A DNA stretch of 64,000 nt from Phascolarctobacterium_A sp902463975 (GTDB taxonomy: Bacteria > Bacillota > Negativicutes > Acidaminococcales > Acidaminococcaceae): positions 62,001-126,000 of the forward strand of contig NZ_CABQHJ010000001.1 in assembly GCF_902463975.1 (NCBI RefSeq), written 5' to 3'. A program made the position numbers and the translations under genes. The notes beneath the pieces were generated by a model. It was not told the origin of the DNA, ran no database searches, and saw only the letters and a program-made list of their open reading frames with translations. Of this stretch, positions 40,578-48,933 are shown one piece after another. The first letter of the stretch is position 1. Every line of letters starts with the position of its first letter.

Positions 40578-40670
40578 TTCTCCTTAATTTTAGTTTTTAG
40601 TTATCAGTTGTCAGTTATTAGTTATTAATGATTAGTTATCAGTATCTATCCACTATCCACTACTCACTAT
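40578..40670 (-). repeat. Heptanucleotide repeat array between purE and purF
   Basis: On the minus strand the spacer resolves into about 13 heptamers in phase: AATAGTG, AATAGTG, AGTAGTG, GATAGTG, GATAGAT, ACTGATA, ACTAATC, ATTAATA, ACTAATA, ACTGACA, ACTGATA, ACTAAAA, ACTAAAA. It is non-coding and follows the purE stop directly. It resembles short tandemly repeated heptamer arrays described in cyanobacteria and others. An effect on purF expression is possible but not indicated. Confidence 0.7.
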
Positions 40671-40676
40671 TCACTA

Positions 40677-41198
40677 TTACAGGTGTAAGTCCTTGAACTC
40701 CTGCGCAGGAACGCCACGCATGGAAGCCAGCTTTTCACCCTTAGCTCTTACTTCTTCACGCATTGTTGCACGATGCTCTGCCAGTTTTTCTACCAGCTCC
40801 GGATATTTGACGGAAAGAATCTGAATCGCGAACAATGCAGCATTCTTAGCACCATTGATAGCCATCGTTGCAACAGGTACACCGGAAGGCATCTGTACAA
40901 AGCTCAGCAGTGCATCCATACCGGCCAACGGTGTTGCGTTAATAGGAATACCGATGACAGGAACGGTAGTAAAGGCAGCGATGAAACCACCCAGATGAGC
41001 AGCTGCGCCGGCTGCGGCAATAATTACCTCTACGCCACGGTCACGGGCACCCTTAGCAAAGTTTTGTACTACATCCGGAGTACGGTGAGCGGAAGCAACT
41101 ACTACTTCAGTTTCAACGCCAAACTCCTTCAGAGTTTTTTCTGCAGCCTCAAGTACAGGCCAGTCAGAATTACTACCCATGATAATTGCAACTTTCAT
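40677..41198 (-). CDS. purE: N5-carboxyaminoimidazole ribonucleotide mutase PurE
   Basis: The 173-aa class I PurE rearranges N5-CAIR to CAIR. It has IMGSNSDWPVLEAA, SAHRTPDVVQNFAK, AAAGAAAHLGG and GIPINATPLAGMDALLS. The partner PurK is not in the window, so either it is elsewhere or the enzyme works directly. It is the first gene of purE-F-M-N-H-D; a consensus promoter lies about 120 nt upstream. GGGAGGT precedes ATG 41198. Confidence 0.96.
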   Translation of the reverse strand: MKVAIIMGSNSDWPVLEAAEKTLKEFGVETEVVVASAHRTPDVVQNFAKGARDRGVEVIIAAAGAAAHLGGFIAAFTTVPVIGIPINATPLAGMDALLSFVQMPSGVPVATMAINGAKNAALFAIQILSVKYPELVEKLAEHRATMREEVRAKGEKLASMRGVPAQEFKDLHL

Positions 41199-41319
41199 TG
41201 AAATCTACCTCCCAAAAATTACTTGTAGAAACAATAAAACCCAAGCAGAAAGCTGTTCAGTTTCGAAATCCTGTGCAAAATCTAACCCGGGTTCTCAATC
41301 ACTTAAATAATTCACTTTA

Positions 41320-41348
41320 ATTATACCAATCCAACGCGTAAACGTCAA
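41320..41348 (-). promoter_or_regulatory. Promoter of the purine cluster
   Basis: Minus-strand TTGACG (41343-41348), 17-bp spacer, TATAAT (41320-41325). The leader of about 115 nt has no recognisable purine riboswitch; a CCCGGG palindrome is present near 41287. Confidence 0.75.
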
Positions 41349-41414
41349 ATAAACTGTGAACTTTTTAACAGTTTTTTAGAAAATCGTTCGGGAAACTTCG
41401 GGGTAAAGAAAAAA

Positions 41415-41456
41415 GCACCCTCCGCCGCCGCTTTCACGGCAGCAGAGGACGCTTAA
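41415..41456 (-). terminator. Terminator of clpB
   Basis: On the minus strand GCGTCCTCTGCTGCCG pairs with CGGCGGCGGAGGGTGC (a few wobble or mismatched positions) around a short loop, followed by TTTTTT. Confidence 0.8.
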
Positions 41457-41469
41457 ACCCAAAGCTGTT

Positions 41470-44010
41470 TTATTTTACGACAACGTCAATTGCATCGTTT
41501 ACCAATACAACCTCAACCTTATCGCCATTTTTAATTTCGCCTGCAACAATCTTCTTGCCCAGGATGTTTTCAACAGTGTGGACAATCAGACGTTTCAACG
41601 GACGAGCACCGAAGGCAGGATCAAAGCCGGCCTTTGCCAGGAAAGCAACAGCCTCGTCAGTATAAGTAAGCGTCAGCTCAAGCTGCTTGTTCAGACGGTC
41701 GCCCAGTTCATGCAGTACCAGTTTAACGATTTCCTTAATCTGTTCTGCCTGCAGCGGTTTAAACACAACGATGTCATCAACACGGTTCAGGAATTCCGGA
41801 CGGAAGAAGTTCATCAGCATCTGCTGAATCTTTTCTCTGTCCATAGAGCCCTGCGCTTTCATAATCTCGCTGCTGCCAAGGTTACTGGTCATAATAATCA
41901 GGGTATTCTTAAAGTCAACGATACGGCCTTTACCATCGGTCAGACGGCCATCGTCCAGAACCTGCAGCAATACGTTAAAGACATCTGGATGTGCCTTTTC
42001 AATTTCGTCCAACAGGATTACGCTGTACGGATGACGGCGTACAGCCTCGGTCAGCTGACCGCCTTCATCATAGCCGACGTATCCCGGAGGCGCACCGATC
42101 AGACGAGATACGGTATGCTTCTCCATGTATTCGCTCATATCGATACGAACCATGTTGCGTTCATCATCAAAGAGCACCTCGGCCAAGGTCTTAGCCAGCT
42201 CGGTCTTGCCGACACCGGTAGGACCAAGGAAGATAAAGGAACCAATCGGACGGTTAGGATCCTTGATACCGGCACGCGCACGGATAACAGCCTCGCTGAC
42301 AGCCTTGACAGCTTCATCCTGACCGATAACATGCTCGTGCAGGATTTCCTCCAGGTGAACCAGTTTAGCACGTTCACCGGTGCCTAAGCGAGCAACAGGA
42401 ATGCCGGTCCAGGTGCTGACAACTTTGGCGATATCCTCTTCGTCAACCTCTTCCTTGAGCATAACATTGTCGTTGCCGTTTTCATCCTTCTTGGACAAAG
42501 CAGCCAATTCCTTCTGCAGCTCAGGCAGACGGCCGTATTTCAATTCAGCCATCTTGTTCAGGTCATAGTCGCGCTCAGCCTGCTCCATCTGGTTTTTCAC
42601 AGCATCGATTTCCTTCTTTACCTCACGTACACGGGCAATAGAAGCCTTTTCTGCATCCCAACGTTTAACAAGCTCGTCATTTTCCTTACGCAGCTTTGCC
42701 AGCTCCTCATTCAGCTTAGCCAAACGATCCTTGGACTGAGCATCCTCCTCTTTGCCCAAAGCCTGAGCTTCAATTTCCAGCTGCAGGATACGACGTTTGC
42801 TTTCATCCAGCTCGGTCGGCAGCGAATCAATTTCGGTACGCAGACGGGCAGCAGCCTCATCTACCAGGTCAATAGCCTTATCAGGTAAGAAACGGTCATT
42901 GATATAACGGTTAGAAAGCACAGCAGCAGCAACCAGGGCAGCGTCTTTAATGCGCACGCCATGATGTACCTCATAGCGCTCACGCAGGCCACGCAGGATG
43001 GAAATTGTATCTTCAACGCTCGGCTCCTTAACCATTACCGGCTGGAAACGACGCTCCAGCGCACTGTCCTTTTCAATATACTTACGGTATTCGTTCAGCG
43101 TAGTTGCACCGATGCAGCGCAGCTCGCCACGTGCCAGCATCGGTTTCAGGATATTGCCTGCATCCATAGCACCTTCAGCAGCACCGGCACCGACAACGGT
43201 ATGCAGCTCATCAATAAACATGATAATCTGACCGGCACTTTCGCTGACAGCCTTCAATACCTTTTTCAGACGCTCTTCGAATTCACCACGGTATTTGGCA
43301 CCGGCAACCAGAGCTGCCAGATCCAGAGCATACAGGGTTTTATTCTTCAGGCTTTCCGGTACATCGCCGGCAATAATACGCCTTGCCAGACCTTCGACGA
43401 TGGCAGTTTTACCAACGCCGGGCTCACCGATAAGCACCGGGTTATTTTTCTTACGACGCGAAAGGATTTCAATCGTACGACGGATTTCCTCATCACGGCC
43501 GATTACCGGGTCCAGCTTGCCTTCTTTAGCTTTTGCTGTCAGATCCTGGCCGTATTTTTCCAGCGTCTTTTTAGTTTCATCATTTGCTTCGCTATTCTGA
43601 TACTGCATAAATGCCGCCTCAACTTTTTTCTTGTCTATACCATATTTACGGAAGAGCGATACTACATCGCTGTCACCGTCACTTGCCATAGCCGCAACCA
43701 GCTGGCCGATGCCGATTTCTTCCTTACCTTGTCCCAGAATAGCCATTACTCTGGCAAAGCCGGTACCCATCATCAGCTGACGGTCCTGACCTTTTACTCC
43801 GGGGATTTTTTGTACTAAAGCCTTAGCATCCTTGCTGAAAGCATTTTCATCAATGTGCAGGCTCTGCAGCAAATATTTAAAGAAGCCGTCGCTGCCGCAC
43901 AATGCTACCAGAACATGTGCCGTTGTCAGCTCCTGGTGATAGTTCATAACTGCCTGCTGCTGAGCAGCCTCCAATATAGCCTTTACCTCTTCACTGTAGC
44001 GTTCATTCAT
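41470..44010 (-). CDS. clpB: ATP-dependent chaperone ClpB
   Basis: The 846-aa disaggregase works with DnaK to rescue aggregated proteins. The N domain (1-150, weaker match), NBD1 with Walker A GEPGVGKT at 195-202, a coiled M domain (about 395-520, EEDAQSKDRLAKLNEELAKL), and NBD2 with GPTGVGKT and NLGSSEI distinguish ClpB from ClpA and ClpC. The start ATG 44010 (MNERYSEEV) has AAGGAGGT; a longer in-frame start lacks a site. The promoter is TTGACT, 16 bp, TATAAT on the minus strand near 44105-44130. No CIRCE element was found. Confidence 0.95.
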   Translation of the reverse strand: MNERYSEEVKAILEAAQQQAVMNYHQELTTAHVLVALCGSDGFFKYLLQSLHIDENAFSKDAKALVQKIPGVKGQDRQLMMGTGFARVMAILGQGKEEIGIGQLVAAMASDGDSDVVSLFRKYGIDKKKVEAAFMQYQNSEANDETKKTLEKYGQDLTAKAKEGKLDPVIGRDEEIRRTIEILSRRKKNNPVLIGEPGVGKTAIVEGLARRIIAGDVPESLKNKTLYALDLAALVAGAKYRGEFEERLKKVLKAVSESAGQIIMFIDELHTVVGAGAAEGAMDAGNILKPMLARGELRCIGATTLNEYRKYIEKDSALERRFQPVMVKEPSVEDTISILRGLRERYEVHHGVRIKDAALVAAAVLSNRYINDRFLPDKAIDLVDEAAARLRTEIDSLPTELDESKRRILQLEIEAQALGKEEDAQSKDRLAKLNEELAKLRKENDELVKRWDAEKASIARVREVKKEIDAVKNQMEQAERDYDLNKMAELKYGRLPELQKELAALSKKDENGNDNVMLKEEVDEEDIAKVVSTWTGIPVARLGTGERAKLVHLEEILHEHVIGQDEAVKAVSEAVIRARAGIKDPNRPIGSFIFLGPTGVGKTELAKTLAEVLFDDERNMVRIDMSEYMEKHTVSRLIGAPPGYVGYDEGGQLTEAVRRHPYSVILLDEIEKAHPDVFNVLLQVLDDGRLTDGKGRIVDFKNTLIIMTSNLGSSEIMKAQGSMDREKIQQMLMNFFRPEFLNRVDDIVVFKPLQAEQIKEIVKLVLHELGDRLNKQLELTLTYTDEAVAFLAKAGFDPAFGARPLKRLIVHTVENILGKKIVAGEIKNGDKVEVVLVNDAIDVVVK

Positions 44011-44343
44011 CACGCTGCACCTCCTTCTATCAGGTTCAATAGCGGTCAATAACCGAATGGACTCTTTTCCATTTCCGGACCACTATTCACTTTCTAATTG
44101 CTATTATATCAGCAAAAGTCAAAAAGTCAAATAGTTTTCTGTGTTAATTCAGTGAAAAATTACCATCATTTTGTTGACATATTGTTAGCTTTGTGGCAAT
44201 ATTAATAGCATGTCGTTCTGTCGGCCAAGTACCCTTAACCCCAAAGACCATCGGCTAACCCCGGCCGTTTTGACCTTTATGCGTACTTCCACCAACAGGT
44301 CTATAATTATATTATTTGTCATGTTTTATGAGGAGGAAACAAA

Positions 44344-44706
44344 ATGTCACCCACCAGCTTATTGCGCGGTATTGCCTTTTTGCTGCTTTTGCAATGGGTA
44401 TCCACGCTCATCATCAACGCCCTCGGCGTACCATTTCCGCCCGCTCTTTTGGGAATGCTGATTTTAACGGCACTTCTCTGCGGCAACGTTATTCCGGCAA
44501 GCTCCATCGAGGGCATCTGCGATATCCTGATTTCCAAAATGGGCATGCTGTTTTTACCGGCAGGCGTCAGCGTTATATTATATGTAGATGTTATCAAAGC
44601 TGAGCTGCTGCCCATTACCGTTACCATTATCGTCTGCAGCGTTGTTGTTTTGGCTGTCACAGCCTTCTTTATCGAAGCAATGCTCAAAGGAAAGGAGAGT
44701 CAATGA
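44344..44706 (+). CDS. LrgA/CidA family holin-like protein
   Basis: The 120-aa membrane protein has four hydrophobic segments and the family pattern LGVPFPPALLGMLILT and MGMLFLPAGVSVI. LrgA/CidA proteins are holin-like and linked to autolysis control or to pyruvate transport with their LrgB partner. GAGGAGG precedes ATG 44344. Its stop overlaps the lrgB-like start by 4 nt. The 330-bp gap to clpB holds TTGACA (44173) with only a weak -10, and an imperfect CGGCC/GGCCG pair before TTTT (44224-44272), possibly an attenuator. Confidence 0.9.
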   Translation: MSPTSLLRGIAFLLLLQWVSTLIINALGVPFPPALLGMLILTALLCGNVIPASSIEGICDILISKMGMLFLPAGVSVILYVDVIKAELLPITVTIIVCSVVVLAVTAFFIEAMLKGKESQ

Positions 44707-45419
44707 TGCTTTTTCCCGACGCTTTACTCAATTCACCGCTCTTTGGCATCGGTCTCACGGTTATCCTGTACGCTATCAGCGAAATCATCATCGACCGCTT
44801 CAGTCTGAATATTATTCCGCCCTTCGTTATTGCCTGCCCTCTGGTCATCGCCGTCATCGTTCTGGCGCCCGGCGTAGAGTACAAGCAGTACGAGGCCGGT
44901 GCGGAATTCATTAACTTTCTTTTAGGACCGGCAACCATCGCTCTGGCCCTGCCTTTGTACAAGAACCGTGAAATCATCATGGCTAAGGCCGGTGCTATTG
45001 TCGGCGGCGTTACACTGGCAACGCTTTCGGCTATCATAGTGGTTTACTTCTGCGGCAAGGCCATGGGTACCAGCGAGCAGGTTCTGCTTTCGCTCATCCC
45101 CAAATCCATTACCACGCCAATCGCCATTGACGTTTCCAAAACCATCGGCGGCATTCCGGCATTGACTACGGCTGCTGTTATCTTTACCGGCATGCTGGGT
45201 TCAACCTTCAATCACAAGCTGCTGCGTCTTCTGGGAATCAAAAGCCATTTGGCTGCCGGCCTCGCTATCGGCGCCTCCAGCCACGGCCTCGGCACCAGCG
45301 CCTGCGCCAGCGTCAGCCCGGTGCAGCTAGCCATCGGCGGTGTAGCGATTGCCCTTACCGGCATCAGTACCTCCATATTAGCACCGCTTTTACTGCCAAT
45401 TTTACAAAGCATCTGGTAA
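44703..45419 (+). CDS. LrgB/CidB family membrane protein
   Basis: The 238-aa protein has about 6-8 hydrophobic helices and the LrgB signatures ALPLYKNREI, LLSLIPKSITTPIAIDVSK, GMLGSTFNHKLL and GASSHGLGTSACA. It is the partner of the LrgA-like protein, translated from overlapping genes (ATGA). It probably acts as a membrane carrier, with suggested roles in murein hydrolase control or export of small organic acids. It ends before a bidirectional terminator at 45432-45479. Confidence 0.92.
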   Translation: MMLFPDALLNSPLFGIGLTVILYAISEIIIDRFSLNIIPPFVIACPLVIAVIVLAPGVEYKQYEAGAEFINFLLGPATIALALPLYKNREIIMAKAGAIVGGVTLATLSAIIVVYFCGKAMGTSEQVLLSLIPKSITTPIAIDVSKTIGGIPALTTAAVIFTGMLGSTFNHKLLRLLGIKSHLAAGLAIGASSHGLGTSACASVSPVQLAIGGVAIALTGISTSILAPLLLPILQSIW

Positions 45420-45431
45420 GCAGATAAAGCA

Positions 45432-45479
45432 AAAGCCCAAATTCTCACATACATTTCATGTGGGAATTCGGGCTTTTTT
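45432..45479. terminator. Bidirectional terminator after lrgB-like gene
   Basis: AAGCCCAAATTCTCACAT and ATGTGGGAATTCGGGCTT form a long near-perfect stem, then TTTTTTG; it separates convergent genes. Confidence 0.85.
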
Positions 45480-45483
45480 GTTT

Positions 45484-45744
45484 TTAAAGATGCGGAATAA
45501 TCCCGCGCAGCTCGGAAAAGATTACTGCCGCCTTATCCGCAGGATATACGCTGCACGGCAGCTGCCGCAGATCCTCCGTGCGCCAGCCTTTGTTTTCTTC
45601 CGCCAGCTTGGCCAGCGCTTCCTCTAAATCATGCGCCAGCACAACAGCAATCGCATCAAGATAAAATTCGCTGTTGACGCATGGCTCATCAATCATACTG
45701 TGGCTGTGATATGTTTTGTTGTGTCGCCAAACGTAAATGTTCAT
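45484..45744 (-). CDS. Conserved-looking small protein, unknown (86 aa)
   Basis: The 86-aa acidic, soluble protein begins MNIYVWRHNKTYHSHSMIDE and continues with AIAVVLAHDLEEALAKLAEE. It has no signal peptide, membrane segment or recognised domain. A strong GGAGGG site 7 nt before ATG 45744, a terminator after it and normal codon use support a real gene. It is flanked by lrgB-like and metH genes and appears monocistronic. I do not recognise the family. Confidence 0.65.
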   Translation of the reverse strand: MNIYVWRHNKTYHSHSMIDEPCVNSEFYLDAIAVVLAHDLEEALAKLAEENKGWRTEDLRQLPCSVYPADKAAVIFSELRGIIPHL

Positions 45745-45832
45745 GCAGCATCCCTCCGTTCATGGTGATATTTGTTTAATTCTTGGGAGGGAGCAGTTTT
45801 TCCTGCTGAAAGACCCCAAAGTCGAAACAACG

Positions 45833-45868
45833 TAAAAAAGGACTACCACGCTAAGCATGATAGTCCTC
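45833..45868 (-). terminator. Terminator of metH
   Basis: GAGGACTATCA and TGGTAGTCCTT pair on the minus strand, followed by TTTTACG. Confidence 0.85.
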
Positions 45869-45886
45869 AAATTATCTGTATATAAA

Positions 45887-48244
45887 TTATTTGCCCAGGA
45901 TTTCGTTGACGTAGTTTACCGCACTGACAGCGTTCGGTGCATAATGCTCGGCACCGATGGTATCAGCGTATTCCTGCGTGAGCACCGCACCGCCGACAAC
46001 AACCTGACAGTCACATTCATTATGCAACGCAGCAATAGTTTCTTCCATTGCGCCTACTGTCGTTGTCATCAATGCAGATAAACCGACAACCTTGGCGTCA
46101 GTTTTCTTAGCTGCCTCCACAACTGCTTCCACAGGCACATCCTTGCCCAAGTCAAGCACGCGATAACCATAGTTTTCCAGCAGTACCTTAACGATGTTTT
46201 TGCCGATATCATGGATATCCCCGTGGACGGTAGCAATAATCACTGTTTCTCCCTGTGTTTCACCCACGCCGACAGCCTCACGGATAACCTCAAAGGCTGC
46301 CTTCGCCGCATCAGCGCTCATCAGCAGCTGCGGCAGGAAGAGAGTTTTCTTTTCAAAGCCATGACCGACAAAATCAAGCGCAGGAATCATATACTTGTTA
46401 ATGATATCCAAAGGCTTTTCGCTTTCCAAGGCCTTGGCTGCGGCCTGACGCGCAGGTCCCTGCAGTCCTTTGACAATGGCATCGTAAAGACCCATTTCGC
46501 TTACTGTTGTTGCTGCAACCTTCGGTGCATCTGCATAATGCTGTACGTATTCCTTGCAGCCCTCGTCATAGCCTGCCAGCGCACGATAACCGTAATAAGC
46601 ATCCATCATCGGCTTGCTCTGCGGATTGATAATGCCACAGGAAAGGCCTGCTGCCATCGCCATGCTGAAGAAGGTGCTGTTGACGGCATCACGGCCGGGA
46701 AGACCGAACGAAATGTTGGAAACACCCATAACAGTGTTGATGCCGCGTGCCTTCATTGTGCGGATAACCTCACAGGCAATCGCCGCGTTATCGGCACCAG
46801 TGGAAATCGTCAGTGCCAACGGGTCCACAACTATATTGCGGCTTTCAATGCCATATTCGGCCGCGCGGGCGATAATTTTTTCAGCCACAGCGATACGTCC
46901 TGCTGCAGTAGCGGGAATACCACTGTCATCAAGACACAGTGCAACCAGCACAGCGCCGTATTTTTTGGCCAGCGGCAGCACATGCTGCAGGCTGTCCTCC
47001 TTGCCGTTGACGGAATTAAGCATCGGCTTGCCGTTATAAAGGCGCAGTGCTTTTTCCATTGCTTCGTAATTAGATGTATCAATCTGCAGCGGGGTATCGG
47101 TAATCGCCTGCAGCGCCGGCACAGCCTTCGCAGCCATTGCCGCTTCGTCAATACCAGGCGTACCAACGTTAACGTCCAGAATCTGTGCGCCTACGCCAAT
47201 CTGCTCCAGACCGAGGCGGCACACATAATCAAGGTCACTGTTGACCAATGCTTCCTTCAAACGCTTTTTGCCGGTAGGATTGATGCGTTCGCCGATAATT
47301 ATAGGACCTTCGCCAAGATGCACTGCCTTGCCGTAGGAGGATACCGCTGTCAGACGGCAATCACGCGTACCTCCGGGCTGCAGAGTTTTGCATTTGGCAA
47401 TCATCTGCGCAATATGCTCCGGTGTTGTACCGCAGCAGCCGCCGACGATGCTTGCTCCCTTGCCTGCCAGCTTGTACATCAGCTCCGCATATTCCTCCGG
47501 ACCGACATCAAAGCAGGTTTTGCCGTCACGCTGCACCGGCAGTCCGGCATTCGGATTGATAATCAGCGGCAGGCTGGTTGCTGCCAGCATCTGCGGGAAC
47601 AGCTTACCCACCTGCACCGGTCCCAGACCGCAGTTAAAGCCGATGGCATCTACGCCCAGGCCTTCGCACATCAGAGCGGCAGCCTCTACCGTAGCACCGG
47701 TCAACAGCTTGCCATCCTCGTCAAAGGTCATGGTTACACAAATCGGCAAATCACAGTTTTCCTTAGACGCCAAAACCGCAGCTTTGATTTCATAGGTGTC
47801 GCTCATCGTTTCGATAAGAATCAAATCCGCACCGGCAGCAGCGCCGTAACGTACCATTTCGCCGTAGGCTTCTACTGCCTTTTCAAAAGGCAAATCGCCA
47901 TAAGGAGTCAACAGCTTGCCTGTCGGTCCCAAATTCAGCGCAACAAATTTATTTTCCCTGCCACCGCAGGCCTTCTTGGCAATCGCCACAGCCGCTTCGA
48001 TGGTTTCCTTGCAATCCAGGCCGGAGCCTGCCAGCTTCAACGGATTAGCGCCGAAGGTATTGGATTTTACGATATTGGAGCCTACATCAAGATAACTGCG
48101 ATGCACAGCCTCTACAATATCGGGGTGTGTAAAATTCCAGCTTTCTGGCAGCTCACCCGGCTGCAGACCGCGTGCCTGCAGCTGTGTGCCGGTGGCACCA
48201 TCAAAGAACAGCATTTGCTTGCCTAACAATTCCTTAAAATTCAT
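45887..48244 (-). CDS. metH: Cobalamin-dependent methionine synthase MetH without activation domain
   Basis: The 785-aa protein carries three of the four MetH modules. The homocysteine domain (1-290) has zinc ligands Cys205, Cys270 and Cys271 (NCGLGP, GGCCGTTPEH). The pterin-binding domain (about 310-570) has IIGERINPTGKKR. The cobalamin domain (about 580-785) has HGDIHDIGKN, whose His ligates cobalt. The C-terminal SAM-dependent reactivation domain is missing; a separate small gene next door (48261-48899) supplies it. It methylates homocysteine from methyl-THF made by metF upstream. ATG 48244 has GAGGAGA. Confidence 0.95.
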   Translation of the reverse strand: MNFKELLGKQMLFFDGATGTQLQARGLQPGELPESWNFTHPDIVEAVHRSYLDVGSNIVKSNTFGANPLKLAGSGLDCKETIEAAVAIAKKACGGRENKFVALNLGPTGKLLTPYGDLPFEKAVEAYGEMVRYGAAAGADLILIETMSDTYEIKAAVLASKENCDLPICVTMTFDEDGKLLTGATVEAAALMCEGLGVDAIGFNCGLGPVQVGKLFPQMLAATSLPLIINPNAGLPVQRDGKTCFDVGPEEYAELMYKLAGKGASIVGGCCGTTPEHIAQMIAKCKTLQPGGTRDCRLTAVSSYGKAVHLGEGPIIIGERINPTGKKRLKEALVNSDLDYVCRLGLEQIGVGAQILDVNVGTPGIDEAAMAAKAVPALQAITDTPLQIDTSNYEAMEKALRLYNGKPMLNSVNGKEDSLQHVLPLAKKYGAVLVALCLDDSGIPATAAGRIAVAEKIIARAAEYGIESRNIVVDPLALTISTGADNAAIACEVIRTMKARGINTVMGVSNISFGLPGRDAVNSTFFSMAMAAGLSCGIINPQSKPMMDAYYGYRALAGYDEGCKEYVQHYADAPKVAATTVSEMGLYDAIVKGLQGPARQAAAKALESEKPLDIINKYMIPALDFVGHGFEKKTLFLPQLLMSADAAKAAFEVIREAVGVGETQGETVIIATVHGDIHDIGKNIVKVLLENYGYRVLDLGKDVPVEAVVEAAKKTDAKVVGLSALMTTTVGAMEETIAALHNECDCQVVVGGAVLTQEYADTIGAEHYAPNAVSAVNYVNEILGK

Positions 48245-48260
48245 AAATTAAATCTTCTCC

Positions 48261-48899
48261 TCAAACTTTCTTAATATCAGTATCTCTGTAAGGACAGTTT
48301 ATATTACTGCAGGTCATACATTTATTCTGCACGCAGGCAGCATCTTCAGATAAGCCGATGATTGCCGTCACCGACTTGGACGGAGCCATCATCAGTCCGT
48401 CCGTCAGCGTCAGGCCGATGCGCTTGGCACAGTTCAGCACAGCGAACAGCTGACGCTGCTCCTCCAGCGGCCAATCTCCGTAACCAGGCGAAAAGCGAGG
48501 ACGCTGCAGCAGACCGCCGGTTTCAGCCTGCGCCTGCACTTCATCGCAATAGCTTTCAATCAGCGCCGCTGCCACAGCCTGAGCCGCCGCACCTTCAGCA
48601 ACGCTGATGAGCGCAAGGCGGCGGATGGCTGCGTCCACCCTGCTGCCGAGTGTTGCACCCATAAGCAGCACCGTGTCGCAACCCTTTAAATGACGCGCCA
48701 ACGCACGCGAATGAAAGCGTACGCCGCAATCCAACGTTACGCCTGCCTCATCTGCCGTTATCGCATGCTTTTGCAGCACATAGCGTGCCTGCACATCATT
48801 GCGCAGCTTCAGATAAACCGTATCCACTAAAATTTCTGCTGCCTTATCTCCCGGCTTGGCCCGCAGATAGCGCAGCGCTTCCTTTTGCTTAAATTCCAT
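48261..48899 (-). CDS. Stand-alone methionine synthase activation-domain protein
   Basis: The 212-aa protein resembles the vitamin-B12-dependent methionine synthase activation domain as a separate chain. It contains GATLGSRVDAAIRRL and the RPRFSPGYGDWP motif (RxxxGY type SAM site). A C-terminal CMTCSNINCPYR has three Cys that are not part of the E. coli activation domain and may bind metal or an Fe-S cluster. It lies between metF and metH with short gaps (16 nt to metH), so it probably reactivates the adjacent MetH. The electron source is unknown. Confidence 0.85.
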   Translation of the reverse strand: MEFKQKEALRYLRAKPGDKAAEILVDTVYLKLRNDVQARYVLQKHAITADEAGVTLDCGVRFHSRALARHLKGCDTVLLMGATLGSRVDAAIRRLALISVAEGAAAQAVAAALIESYCDEVQAQAETGGLLQRPRFSPGYGDWPLEEQRQLFAVLNCAKRIGLTLTDGLMMAPSKSVTAIIGLSEDAACVQNKCMTCSNINCPYRDTDIKKV

Positions 48900-48933
48900 A
48901 ACAACAACCTGATTTTTGCGCCATAGCGCAGGA

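Noticed and set aside
41199..41319. Purine riboswitch in the purE leader
   Set aside because: None of the conserved purine-aptamer loops are visible in the leader.
44104..44135. CtsR operator before clpB (repeated GTCAAA)
   Set aside because: The two GTCAAA units are 8 bp apart, whereas the CtsR heptamer repeat needs a 10-bp period; the sequence is the promoter -35 region with a chance repeat.
46211..48226. 671-codon plus-strand ORF opposite metH
   Set aside because: Antisense shadow of a GC-rich coding gene; its translation has no recognisable domain and it lacks a ribosome site.
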